Source: Mallotus nudiflorus (Eukaryota; Streptophyta; Magnoliopsida; Malpighiales; Euphorbiaceae). From it: a stretch of DNA of 64,000 nucleotides. The stretch lies in the NCBI GenBank assembly GCA_947683625.1, contig CANTUR010000644.1:671501-735500 (forward strand), read 5' to 3'. Both the position numbers and the translations under genes were made by a program. This document shows positions 53,509 through 64,000 of the stretch, one piece after another. Positions within the stretch are counted from its first letter, which is position 1. Each line of letters starts with the position of its first letter. The notes under the pieces are model-generated. The model was not told the DNA's origin and ran no database searches. It was given only the letters and a program-made list of their open reading frames with translations.

Positions 53509-54300
53509 ACTATAAAAACATATGAGGATTAGCGACAAACAAATCCATCACTAATTCGTTGGCAAATGAAATTAGCGACGGATAAAGTCGGTAGAATTAA
53601 AATCATGATCACTAATCGAATTTTCAACAGAATTGATTATTCGTTGCAAAATTTAATGATGGATTAACAATAGAAAATAATCTATTGCTACTTTTTGTCA
53701 TGGAACATCTAATATCCATCATTAATTTATGATAGATTAATGATGGATTGGCTATTGCTAAATATATAATACTAATAATAATTTATTAGATTTTTTTAAA
53801 TTATTGTTTATAATAATTATTAGATGAAAAACAAATAAATTCACAAAAATAATTATATTAATAAAAAAAATATATTAATACTAATAAAAAAATGTCATTG
53901 TACATCAATATGTATACATGAAAAATAAATAAAAAAATACACGATTGCGTATGTAAAATCATGGAGTTGGTGGAGTATTAATATGAGAATCGTCATTGGC
54001 CAGATGATCCTGATGGGCACCCAATGTAAACGATCCATTGAGGAGAAAGCTGGTTTGTATCCACATCATCATCAACCTCCATTCTCGCAGTGTATGTCGC
54101 ATTTGCTTATACTCCTACCCTAGTCCCTCGAGTTGAGCGAAGACTTGCCGACACTCAGCCTCCATCACTCTTCGCTTTCTCTAGCATTGCTCCACATGCT
54201 CCTCACACTAAAGTATCTGAGTTTACTCCTCTTCTAGTTGCTGTTGAACTAGGTTTAATACACAATCATCGAATGCTGGGCCAACGTAAGGCATCAATCT
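53509..54300 (-). mobile_element. CACTA (En/Spm-like) transposon fragment
   Basis: It starts CACTATAAAAACATATG, the CACTA-type terminus. Subterminal repeats of the GATTAGCGAC / ATTAGCGACGGAT / TAATGATGGATTAA kind follow over about 200 bp. At about 53970-54230 the minus strand translates as a charged, Gln-rich tail (for example RKRRVMEAECRQVFAQLEG) like the C terminus of plant En/Spm transposases. No matching right terminus was found, so the element is truncated. Its right border with LINE sequence is approximate. Confidence 0.55.
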
Positions 54301-54399
54301 ATTTGATTTCTGGCATTGTTCCTTTGAGAATTCAAAACCCATCGAAGAATATGCTTTTGCCAATTTTCAATTTTGCTTCTAAGGTGATGTTTTTACTCT

Positions 54400-55080
54400 T
54401 AATCCAACCACTTTGAATCATTTTTGAGAGCCCATCCATTCGCAGCCATTTTGCCTCAAACCTAAATAATCTACTTCTCTAGTTATAAAGTCCTACCATA
54501 TACATAAAAACTAGATGATGATCTGAACCCATCATGTCCTCATGAGTTACTATAGCCTGATTATAATCCAATCTCCATTTTATATTACAAAGAGCCCTAT
54601 CCAATCTACATTAGATGTTTGTCTTATCCTTCTACCTATTAGTTAATATATAGGGATACCCTTTAAATTCCAAATTTGTTAAATTATTGCTTTGGATAAA
54701 ATTGTAGAAATTCCTTGATTACTTCCTTATGCTCCAACCATATTTTTAGCTATTATTGTAACACAATTAAAATCCCTAAATAGATCCATGCCACTTGATC
54801 CCTTGAGTTTATCTTTGGGATTATTCTCCAGACTTCCTGTTTAGATGCTTCCCCGTAGATAAAGGTTACAAAAAAAAGGCTTATTCATATCCACCATAGA
54901 ATGAACATAGTGAATACTATAACTCAGTACCTCTACCTTTACCATACTTCTCCACCATAAGGTTAAACCTCCTATAATACCTTGATGTTCCACTATAAAA
55001 CCCTTTTCAAATTCCATCTTACGTCTGATTTTTCATAATTTTTTTAAATTTTTTTTAACTTCATAAAATTATAATGGAGG
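54400..55080 (-). pseudogene. LINE endonuclease (APE) domain remnant
   Basis: Minus-strand text in shifting frames includes GGLTLWWRSMVKVEVLSYSI (about 54920-54980), VTFIYGEASKQEVWRIIPKI, CRLDRALCNIKWRLDYNQ (about 54570-54620) and MMGSDHHLVFMYM (about 54510-54540), then LFRFEAKWLR. These are the ordered motifs of plant L1 endonucleases: GG.ALFW, FYGEP, RLDRAL and SDHxPL. Several frame changes show it is inactive. The domain normally nicks DNA to prime reverse transcription of the LINE RNA. Confidence 0.8.
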
Positions 55081-55599
55081 GACTACACTTTTGTTTGAGT
55101 TCATTAAGAGCTTGAATTATCAGGGGTTGTTAAATTCCATGATAATTCTAAGATAGGATCTTTATGGCTGCTTTAGTGGCTTTTGTAGAGCCACCTTTGC
55201 CTCTTCCATGTCCTAATATATTTTTTCCTCCTTTGTTTCTCCATTTTTCCTATTGTTGATGCTCCTTATTAATAATTTCCTATATAATAACCCCCTTATT
55301 ACTGCAAGCATCCGTTCCAACGTCTTCTCTTAGATAAAAAGGCTATGATGTTCAAAACCATAGAATCTTCCTCCTTACCGTCCTTCCTTTCATCATCACT
55401 CTGCTCAACCTTAGCATTCTTTATGTACTGACACATCCTAGAAACCAGCAAAGTTAAAGGTTCAAGCTTTTTTCTTTTACTTCTGTCGACTTGGGCAATT
55501 GTATCTTTTCCTTCTTCTTTTTTTCGTTGTAAACCAAGGAGAAACATGGCTAAGGGGTGGGGTTGGGATTATAATTTCAACAAAACTGGTAATAACTAG

Positions 55600-56476
55600 G
55601 CTTGGATTAATGGATAGGTTGTTTTGTTCAGACCTATCTTATTCTAGGCTTTCAATAACAGGGGTTATGGTTTGTGATGGTTGATTTTGTGTAGGTTGAG
55701 ATTCCATTTCCAAATTATTTATGGTTTCTATTATTACTCCTTTTGTATTCCCATTAACTTCCTTAAATGCAACAATAAATAAGCCACCATTTTCTTACAA
55801 AGAGCCTTTCATATGCCTATTGAAACAAAAAATCATTGTGGCCAGCTACTTCTTCCATGTAAAATCTTTCTATATCTTTCTTAGAATCTACAATTTATTT
55901 TCCTCTCCTTTGTATTAATGGTTGTTCATCTTTATCTTCCTGTTCCTCTATTCTTTACACTTAATTTTCATTAGGTTTTAGGTTTTCATTTTGGAATCTT
56001 TTTTTAATGGAGCTACTTTAACCAAATCCTAAACTTCATTGATGAAGATGAAAGGACCCTTGAAATTTTTTTCATGTCTTTTCTTCATACAGCTTCTCTA
56101 GACATGTCCCATGATTCCATAGTAATGATAAAAGTCTAAGATTTTTCATATTTGATTGATACCCACTCCACCTTTCCATTTGCCTATTGATTCTAGAAAC
56201 CTTGAACCAAAGGCTTCTTAGCAGCTACATTAAACCTCATTCGCAAAAATATTTGCCAACCTATTGCATTATCATGTGTTAAATCCACTTTTAGGAAAAT
56301 TTCAAATAGGCTTGCATAATATTGAATCCAAAATAGAGTCTCCAAGAAATTTATTTTTTCTAATGGAATATGAGCAGGCCATAGTTTAATTATCAGCATC
56401 TGATTCAATACACATTATGGTATTTTATTTATAATAATTGATTGATCTACTTCATATTAGAAGGAGAACTTAAGGA
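55600..56476 (-). pseudogene. LINE ORF1 (DUF4283/zinc-knuckle type) remnant
   Basis: The open piece at 56193-56408 reads LWPAHIPLEKINFLETLFWI, DLTHDNAIGWQIFLRMRFNV and KKPLVQGF. It continues with stops into NGKVEWVSIKYEK and TMESWDMSRE, equivalent to the family's WVxFKYEKLPxFCYxCGxxGHxxRE knuckle with its cysteines lost. ORF1 proteins coat LINE RNA. The N-terminal part is displaced to the far side of the Mutator-like insertion. Confidence 0.75.
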
Positions 56477-56485
56477 CATTTATAT

Positions 56486-57841
56486 TAAGCAAATGGTCAA
56501 ATGAATCCTTCAACTTGTGTCATAGGAGCGAATAAGTGGAATTTTAGCTTTTTTAACAAATAACCCCAAAACTTCTATTTAAAGGGCCAAATCAATCCAA
56601 CTTATCCTATAATTAGGCGCATGCTTCTTACTTTGTAGAATTAAATTAAAATAATGATAAATTTTCTTATTTTATGTCCTAATTTTTAGTCTTAATTTTA
56701 TCCTTAATTTTTTCTAAAATCATTAGTCTTGATTTTTATCCTTAATTTTTTCTAAAATCATTAGTCTTAATTTTTAGCCTTATTTAAAATAATATATCTT
56801 CTCTCGGTCGTTGCTCTCATCGCCATTTCTCTCTGCTGCCTTTGCTTCTCCTACTCTTCTCCCTCTGCTTTGACTATCTTCCATTGCCATTAATGCCTCT
56901 ACATCTTCCTCCATTCCTTCATCTCTGCCACCACCAACTGCCATGATTTATAATATATTTAGCAAAATCAGTTAATTTAAAGCTTAAATCCTTCAAAAAC
57001 CCAAACCCCATATTCCTGAAATATAGGTCATTCCATCTGGTGATCACAACCCACACCCACATCCTCTCAGCACTTGAAACCAAAATCACCACACTCCTAA
57101 ATGGACTCTATGCAACAGCATAATCTAACCTCGTGCATTAAAATGGTGATTGATGCAAGGTTTGGATTAATTTTTAGTTTATTTTCTATGATTTTTGCAT
57201 CCAAGTGCAATTTTGAGAATTTAATCTTCATTTTTTTTGTTTGAAAAATCAGTTGCTTAAAAGAATCTTTTTTTATTTCTTTAATAGGAAATTGTTTTTT
57301 TGATTGTGAAGAACATGGTGATCTTTGATTAAGAATTGGGGAGAATTATTTAGAAGAAGAAGAAGAAGAAATGGAAGCAAATGTAGAATGCCATTTTTAT
57401 TGATTTAAATCATCATATAATTTATTGATTTATTGTAATTATTATTGTTATTCTCATAGATATTGGAATTTGTTACTTTTACTTGTTCTTGCTGTTGTTG
57501 ATTCTTATTTTGTTGATGTTTTTGTTACTGTAATGGTAGTGTTGATGGTGGAATCAACATCTAGTTTTTAATTTAGTTTTTTTGCTTTATTTTTTAAATT
57601 AGTTTTGTATTTAAAATAAACTATTTTTTTTTATATATGTGGCACATAAGGATTATTTTATCACTAAAAAATTTCTTTCACTTTCTTTATTGAGAAAGTG
57701 CATCACACGCATATAATTTGGTGAAATTTTAGGTTGATTTTGTCTTTAAATAGAAGTTTTGGGGCTATTTGTTAAAAAAGTCAAAATTCAACTTATTTAA
57801 TCCTGTAACACAAGTTGCAGGGCCCATTTAACTATTTCCCC
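56486..57841. mobile_element. Mutator-like non-autonomous element, perfect 9-bp duplication
   Basis: 1356 bp with inverted ends of about 140 bp sharing CAACTTGTGT, TTTTTTAACAAATA, CCCCAAAACTTCTATTTAAA and TCAA(C)CC. CATTTATAT flanks both sides (56477-56485 and 57842-57850). It lies inside the LINE ORF1. No transposase is present. The interior (56790-57120) has pyrimidine-rich and higher-GC DNA with a 30-codon open stretch (about 57030-57122, ITTHTHILSALETKITTLL) that could be captured host sequence, but I cannot identify a source. Confidence 0.88.
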
Positions 57842-58007
57842 CATTTATATCTATCTTCTAAGCAATAAAATAATGATGAAAACCTCTATGATTTTGTTGT
57901 TGTTTAACCACCAGCATGTTATGACGTTTCTCCCCAAGTAGCTTCCCATTCAATATTAAATTTGCCCTAAAGCTTGACCCTTACGATGACATTTTTAAAT
58001 ACAAGAG

Positions 58008-60853
58008 TGGGATATTATTATCCATATTATATAAAGACATAAATTTTTATAAATTAAATTAAAAAATTAAATTTTGAGATATGCAGTATTAATAATTATT
58101 TTTATTTTATATTATTATTATATTAAATTGTGATATTTAATTTTTGTAGAATTTAATTTAATTTTTTTGGGGTTAAATATTATTTTAATATTATTAAATT
58201 AATTTTAATATTTATTTGAGTATTTGAGCACAATTTATTATACTTTATGATAAAAAGTAATTGGAAATAATATTATTGTTTCATAAATTATATTATTATG
58301 TCTTTTATATATATTTTTTTAAAAATAGGGGTTAAAGTTAAAATTTTCGGACCATATGTATAGGTACCATCTTCACCATTTTCTTTCTTCCTTTTGTTTT
58401 TGCATTTTCTTCTTCTTCTTGCTATCTGTCCACGCCACCATGCCACCACCCCAACATCATCGGACCGCCACCTCAGTAGTACCGGTAGTAGCAGCAGCAA
58501 CACAGGCAGCAGTGGCAGTTAGGAAGACTGCACTGTGTGAACAGTGTAGTTTGGTCATCGACGAGGAAATCGGTTGAGTTTAGACTCTTTTCGAAGCTCA
58601 CGCTACGAGCTTCGATAATCCATAGTTAGTTTTGAGTGAATTAATCAGTAAGGACTCCAAAAACTTGATTATATGTTTATGTTAATATGTTTAATTTGAT
58701 TTTTCTTAATGAAAATAAATTTATTTAAAGTTGTGATATTTAGATTTGTTGTTATTTGAGCTAAGATCTACTCAAATATTATTTTTATTTATTTTTTGAA
58801 ATGATTTAATTTTTTTGAAATTATTTAAATAAAATACTATTTTCGGGTTTAGTTACTGTTCATACAGTTCCGGGTTCAGAAATTTTCTTATTTTTATTAA
58901 ATTCTATATATTATTTAGAGCAAGTTTCATAAGGGATGTTTATTTAAATTATGTACCAAATTTTTATCACAAATTTCTAAATGTTTATGTCAAAAATGAA
59001 TTTTTGAGAAAATTAGTATAAACTAGCAAATTTTATGTTTTAATTGAAATTATGGTGAGTTATGATGTTTTGGATAATTTTTAGTAATAAATAATATTAA
59101 AATAATTTTTATGAATTAATTGCAATTTTTAGCTAATTATTAATAATTATCGGAATAATATCCGAATAAAATAGTATTTATGATTTTTACAATTTAAATG
59201 AGTTTTGGGTTGCTTAATTATATAATTGAATAATTTAATTAATTTTTGGTAATTGAATGCTATTTAATTTCAAAATTTTGAATAAGGACCGTTATAGAAA
59301 AAATTGATTTTAATGTGAATTGTATTAATTATTTTATAAATAAATGTCTTTTATGCTTTATTTATGTAAATAAATTAATTTTGATATTTAAATGAAATTT
59401 TATTGAATTATATCGTGAATTGTGAAATTGGTTCTCGGTTGGGCATTGAGTGTAGTTCAGGAGCCCAACCTGAGATTTGGAGTTGTTATGGTTATTTGAA
59501 ATTTTTTTTATGTGCAGGGTAGGCTTTACTTCGTGTAGAGAGATGTCCTTTTTACAGAGAAGACTCTACTGAATTTTTGGTAGATTTATCGTAAAATGTG
59601 ACATCGGGTCTATTTTAGTAAAGTCGTATTTTAATTGAGTCTTTCCCTAGAAATCTAGAATTTGTAGGAATTCCATTTTTATTTATCTCTTTTCTTTAGC
59701 CACGCCTCTAGTTGAGTCGACAGGTCGAGGTCGAGCAGAGGAGCGCATTCCACTTGTATAGGAGAATTTATTAAAGAATTATATTATTATAAGAATATCT
59801 ATTTAAATTAAATTTTCCTATTATTGCTAAAGTTATGTTAGCATGTTTATGTTAAACTTTCACATGATTAGTAAATTTTAGTTTATTTTATTTTATTGTA
59901 ATCTATCTTGTTTATTTATATTTATTTATTTTAAAATAAACTACAGTAGAACATACTACCTGATGGGTTTCATCAGGACTGTGTGTGCATCGGTAGGATT
60001 GAGAGTGAGTGTTGGTAATTAAGAGGCTCGGTGATGCTTTGCTCTCAATTATGATTTATATTACTGAGGTTGATAGTTCGGTGATGCTTTTCTCTCAAGA
60101 ACCACCAATAAATATCGGTTTAAGTGAATTGACTATGGCTGGTAACTCGGTTGATGCTTTGCTCTCAGAAATTATCAGTTTTTGAATTTTAAAAGAGTCA
60201 TAAGACTATTGGATTTATGGACTAGGGTTCTATCTAGTTTTCTTATAAAATGATTTAAGGAAGCTAATTATATTTTATATAGTATTTAATGGGTTTTAAT
60301 TACTTCATTTAGGTAAAAGAGGATTTCAGTAAAAATTAAATAGTTTAACTTATAAATTATAAATTTTCTTATTTTCATAAATATATTTTAAAGGAGATTT
60401 TTATATTATATACATTTCTTTTATTAATTTACTCAATGAGGTCTGATTCCCCTCAATTATTTTTCTCGGGAGTCACTTATTAATCGGCTTACTTTACGCT
60501 GGATTTTTTTTTCTCCAACTATTTTATGTAGGTTTATCTAAGATATATTATTACCATGTATGTATTTTAAATCTAAAATATCGCAGTAGTAGAAATGGTT
60601 AAATATTATGTTGTATTTTATGGTTTGTCGTATCTATTAAGAATTTGTATTAAAGATAATTATTATATTTTATCTAAGATTATTTTAGATTTTAATTCAT
60701 TTGTGCTATTTATCCTTATTTAAAATATTTCATTTCATTATTGTCTATATTTTATTGCAATTATCCTTAAGGCTTTTGATGGGTTTCGGGTACTTTATGT
60801 ATTTCGATTCTCTAGTGCCGGTTACATGCCTCATGTGGGTTCAGGTCGTGACA
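58008..60853 (+). repeat. 5' LTR of the Gypsy element
   Basis: The right end CAGGTCGTGACA is certain because the primer site follows. The left end is set at TGGGATATTATTATCC, 70 bases before GATATGCAGTATTAATAAT, a block shared with the solo LTR at 35954. The first bases are diverged, so the start could be off by some tens of bases. It carries hairpins at 59433-59475 and 59550-59596, three loop-core repeats (60020-60180) and the TTTACTCAATGAGGTCTGAT box near 60428. Confidence 0.82.
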
Positions 60854-60856
60854 AAG

Positions 60857-60870
60857 TTAGTATCAGAGCT
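60857..60870 (+). other. Gypsy primer-binding site
   Basis: TTAGTATCAGAGCT, three bases after the LTR end, is one or two changes from TGGTATCAGAGC, the complement of the initiator Met tRNA 3' end. Confidence 0.85.
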
Positions 60871-61031
60871 TTAGCTCATTTCATATATGTTTTTAATTGC
60901 AAATGTATATTTTTCATAAACTACTATGCTAATAGGTTGATAATTATCACTTGTTGTCTTCCTTGTTTCTTACATTATGTGCTTATGTAGAACTTTTTTC
61001 TTATCCTGAATTCATTTATGTCTTTTTCAAA

Positions 61032-64000
61032 ATGAGGCAAGCATGAACTGCTCCTACTGTAGAAGTAGCTTTTGAGGAGAGTGAAGGTGAATAGTCTGTT
61101 TAGGATAAGATTTTCCTTTTGCTCCTTGACATAGAGGTAGAGGTAAAGGCAGGGGTAGAGCTAGAGCAGCAGTAGCTCAGAGGCAAGAATAGCTATTGGC
61201 AGGACCTGAAGTTCTAGTAGAGGATCCTGTAGCCTTTGCAGCGAGTATGGCAGGAATTAATCAAGGCTTGGCAGCTCTGAACCAAGCAATGCCCTTAGTA
61301 CAACAGATGATTCAGTAAAGGACTCAAGGGATGACAAATGTTGATACTGGCCTACTGTACTCTAAAGTTGGGCGAGTTTCTTTCGATGGTATAGGGAATG
61401 CTTTAGATTTCATAAATACCATCGAGGCCATAACCAGGACATGATGCATAGACTACTAGTGGATCATAATAGTAGAGTTATTCATGACAACAATAGCTCA
61501 GGACTGGTTCACATAGTCTATCTAGCCTTACATGATTGCTATGGGCTGGTTGGATTTGAAGGAGAGGTTTATGAGGATTTTCTGCCCAACATCGATGAGG
61601 GAGAACTATAGATGGCAGTGCTGAATATTGCCAAAGAAGATTGGTTAGTTGGAGACTACACTCAAGAGTTCTTCAAATTGTCACATCATGCTGCAAATGT
61701 GATGCTGGATAAGATGAGAGTAATGGAGCTTTATATGACTGGGTTAGGCCCCACTTATTTTGGCATTTAGACAGGGGATCACAACCTTGAGAGTGTGGTT
61801 GAGGAGGCTAGACAGCTTCAGCGAAGACATATCCGACATGGCACTATACCAGATCCTTATAAGAGTGGTAGTAGTAGATCAGCTCAGGGGATTCGGTAGC
61901 CTATTTTTTTAGATAGGTAGCATGAGTACTCAGCTAGGGGGTACTTTTTAGTAGAGCAGATAATTTATAGTACATCGGACTGGTAGGTACAGTTATGCTC
62001 AGAGCTGTAGGAGTGGCAGGACTGCTAGGTTTGGTACTGGTGCCAGTAATAGCAGTAGTGGTTAAAGCTCTAGACATGGTAATTTAGGATTTGGGGCTAG
62101 TGCATGTACCATTTATGGAAAAGTGTACCAGGGTCCATGTCACTTAGCACCTAGAGCTTATTTTCGGTGTGGACAGTCCGGGCATTTCGCCAGGGATTGT
62201 CCTAATTATGGGTTTCGACCATCATACACTTAGGGATCTTCTTCATCAGTCGCTCAGCTATGTCCATAGGTGCATCAGCAGTATCAGGCACCTATATATC
62301 CTCAACAGCAACTGACTCAGTATCTGAGCTAGCAGGGCAGAGGTTATGGAGGCAGAGTTGGGGGTAGAGGATATACATAGCCGTTCACTTCACAATAGGC
62401 AGGTTATGGTCAGGCTAGAGTCTTCACCTTGATTCCTCAGGATGCTTTGGCATCCAATGCAATTATGGCAGGTATTCTCCCAGTATGCTATTTCGAAGTT
62501 AGAGTTTTTTTTGATCTAGGTGCTTCGCACTCTTTTGTATCTCCTATGTTTACTTCTAGAATAACATGTCAACCTTCTCAGATGTTGTTTCCCTTATCTG
62601 TAGTGACTCCATTTAGTGATGAGTTGGAGACAGATGTGTTCTTTCCATCTTGTCATGTGTTGGTGGAGGGTAGAGAGTTACTAGTAAATTTAGTTTTGCT
62701 TAATGTGATTGACTTTAACATAATCCTGGGGATGTATTAGTTGGCACAATATTATGCCATAGTGGACTATCAAGAGAAGGAAGTAATTTTCAAAATTCCT
62801 TCTGATGAGGAATTCATATTTAGAGGTGATAAGAGTTTAATGCCTCAGAATATTATTTCTGTGATCACAGCTAGGAAGATGCTTAGGAGAGGTTGTCAGG
62901 GCTATTTAGTTATTGCCAGAGATATATAAGCAGATAGAGGGGCAATTGAAAGGGTGCTAGTGGTGTGTGAGTTTTCAAATATTTTTCCTAAAGAATTTCC
63001 AAGCTTGCCACCTGATTGGGAGATAGAATTTTATATCAATGTGGTGCCTGGTATAGATCCTATCTCTATGCCACCATATTGAATAGTGCCGACAAAGCAT
63101 AAAGAGCTAAAAGAGCAATTGCAAGAATTGCTCGATAAAGGTTTCATTTAGCCTAGTACATCTCCTTGGGGTGCTCTTGTATTATTTGTAAAAAAGAAGG
63201 ATGGTAGTCTTGTACTCTGTATCGACTATAGGTAGTTGAATAAAGTTACCATCAAGAACAAATATCCACTCCCAAGGATTGATGACTTATTCTATTAGCT
63301 TCAAGGAGCCCAGTGTTTCTCCAAGATCGACTTAAGTTCTAGGTATCATCAGTTGAGAATTAGAGGTGGAGATGTACTCAAGATTGCATTTCGAACAAGG
63401 TATGACCATTATGAATTTTTGGTAATGTCCTTTGGGTTGACTAATGCCCTAGAAGCCTTAATGGACTTGATGAATAGGCTGTTTAGGCCATTCTTGGACC
63501 AATTTATGATTATGTTTATTGATGATATTGTGGCATACTCCAGGAGTAAGGTATAACATGCAATGCATTTGAGATTAGTGCTTCAGACTTTGAGGGAGCA
63601 CCAATTGTATGCTAAGTTTTGGAAGTGTGAATTCTGGTTGGATCAAGTGGCATTCTTATGTCATGTGGTATCCAGAGATGGCATATAAGTGGACTCCAAA
63701 AAAATAAAAGCTATTACTGAGTGGCCCAAACCCACATCAGTCACTGAAGTGAGGAGTTTTCTAGGTTTAGGTGGCTATTATAGGAGATTTGTGAAGGATT
63801 GCTCCAAGATTGCTACACCTTTGACAAGGCTGACCTAGAAAAATGCTAAGTTTGTGTGGACAAACATATGTGAGGAGCATTTTCAATTGCTTAAGGAATT
63901 GTTGACTTTGGCTCCAGTGTTGACTTTGCCTTATGGGAATGAATGTTATATGGTGTATTGTGATGCTTACCGAGTAGGATTGGGTTGTGTGTTAATACAA
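61032..64000 (+). pseudogene. Gypsy gag-protease-RT polyprotein, inactivated and partial
   Basis: Gag text includes MAGINQGLAALNQAMPLVQQ (about 61250-61310) and LVGDYTQEFFKLSHHAANVM (about 61650). A zinc knuckle at about 62157-62205 reads YFRCGQSGHFARDC, with its first Cys now Tyr. Protease (62460-62740) reads FDLGASHSFVS where DSG or DTG is expected. RT (about 63180-63560) has DDLFY.LQGAQCFSKIDLSS, FRTRYDHYEFLVMSFGLTNA and FIDDIVAYSRS, with the catalytic Asp pair intact. RNase H begins YCDAYRVGLGCVL at the window edge. Stops within RT include TAG at the positions expected to be Gln in DYRxLNK and in the LQGA block. Confidence 0.9.

Larger units (their letters stand above)
52960..58007 (-). 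mobile_element. L1-type LINE remnant, interrupted by two other elements
   Basis: Minus-strand order from the right is as follows. An ORF1 start lies at 57851-58007. ORF1 continues at 55600-56476 with LIIKLWPAHIPLEKINFLET, GWQIFLRMRFNV and a KYEK...TFI knuckle region. An APE endonuclease lies at about 54400-55080. The beginning of the RT region (52960-53508) has NSMLKGRRQKYQIL-type text and WDLLQCDIFNFVAEFW. A Mutator-like element (56486-57841) sits inside ORF1 and a CACTA-like piece (from 53509) lies between APE and RT. The catalytic RT and 3' end are missing. The right limit is the Gypsy LTR, so the 5' end may continue beyond the window. Confidence 0.75.
58008..64000 (+). mobile_element. Ty3/Gypsy retrotransposon, 5' LTR to RNase H, runs off the window
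   Basis: A long 5' LTR (58008-60853), primer site, gag, protease, RT and the beginning of RNase H are present in Gypsy order. A 2.8-kb LTR, initiator-Met primer site and this RT type fit the Tekay/Del chromovirus group, but the integrase and any chromodomain lie outside the window. It is decayed by many nonsense changes. It appears to have landed in the 5' part of the LINE. Confidence 0.9.

Noticed and set aside
54090..54416. 108-codon plus-strand open frame
   Set aside because: It spans the border of CACTA and LINE DNA; the minus strand carries the recognisable transposon coding text.
60857..60870. Possible tRNA-Met gene fragment
   Set aside because: Only the primer-binding complement is present; there is no cloverleaf. 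No tRNA gene was found anywhere in the window.

Overview
The window is nuclear DNA from a plant, almost certainly a eudicot. Genes have AT-rich GT-AG introns, intergenic DNA is very AT-rich, and about two thirds of the sequence is nested transposable elements and their decay products. I see no bacterial, organellar, tRNA, rRNA or CRISPR features. The host species cannot be named from the sequence.

Three intact host genes form the core. A 13-exon gene for a triple-PHD-finger protein (26253-33670, +; 881 aa) is followed by a 5-exon gene for RNA polymerase II subunit RPB11/NRPB11 (43937-45514, +; 116 aa). Next is a 4-exon cation/H+ exchanger gene of the CHX28 type (47438-50648, -; 801 aa). From established knowledge, the Arabidopsis counterparts CHX28 (At3g52080), NRPB11 (At3g52090) and a PHD protein (At3g52100) carry consecutive locus numbers, so this looks like an old microsyntenic block whose spacers were filled by transposons. 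The genes act separately (chromatin reading, transcription, endomembrane ion transport); nothing suggests a joint pathway.

Left region (1-25.6 kb). Positions 1-856 are the end of a minus-strand long LTR. Positions 2779-16835 are one minus-strand solo LTR of about 3.16 kb, split by three insertions: a decayed Ty1/Copia element (3355-8118), a plus-strand solo LTR of the same Gypsy family (8277-11428) and a second plus-strand LTR (about 11483-14447). After that comes a PIF/Harbinger element with divergent transposase (-) and Myb-like (+) genes separated by six ~117-bp tandem repeats. Its transposase gene is split by a 4.95-kb hAT element with an 8-bp target duplication.

Middle region (33.7-43.9 kb). 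The spacer between the PHD and RPB11 genes holds a fold-back element, a solo Gypsy LTR with a perfect 5-bp duplication (35954-38552), a Mutator-like element with a perfect 9-bp duplication (39830-41518), and a probable MITE with a compound microsatellite.

Right region (50.6-64 kb). This holds three ~550-bp tandem repeats, an L1-type LINE remnant (-) interrupted by a CACTA-like end and a second Mutator-like element (56486-57841), and finally a Ty3/Gypsy element whose complete 5' LTR, primer site and decayed gag-protease-RT run off the window. Its LTR belongs to the same family as the solo LTRs. Comparing the five copies shows conserved RNA-type hairpins and small hairpin repeats inside the LTR, which I consider the most interesting unexplained structure here.
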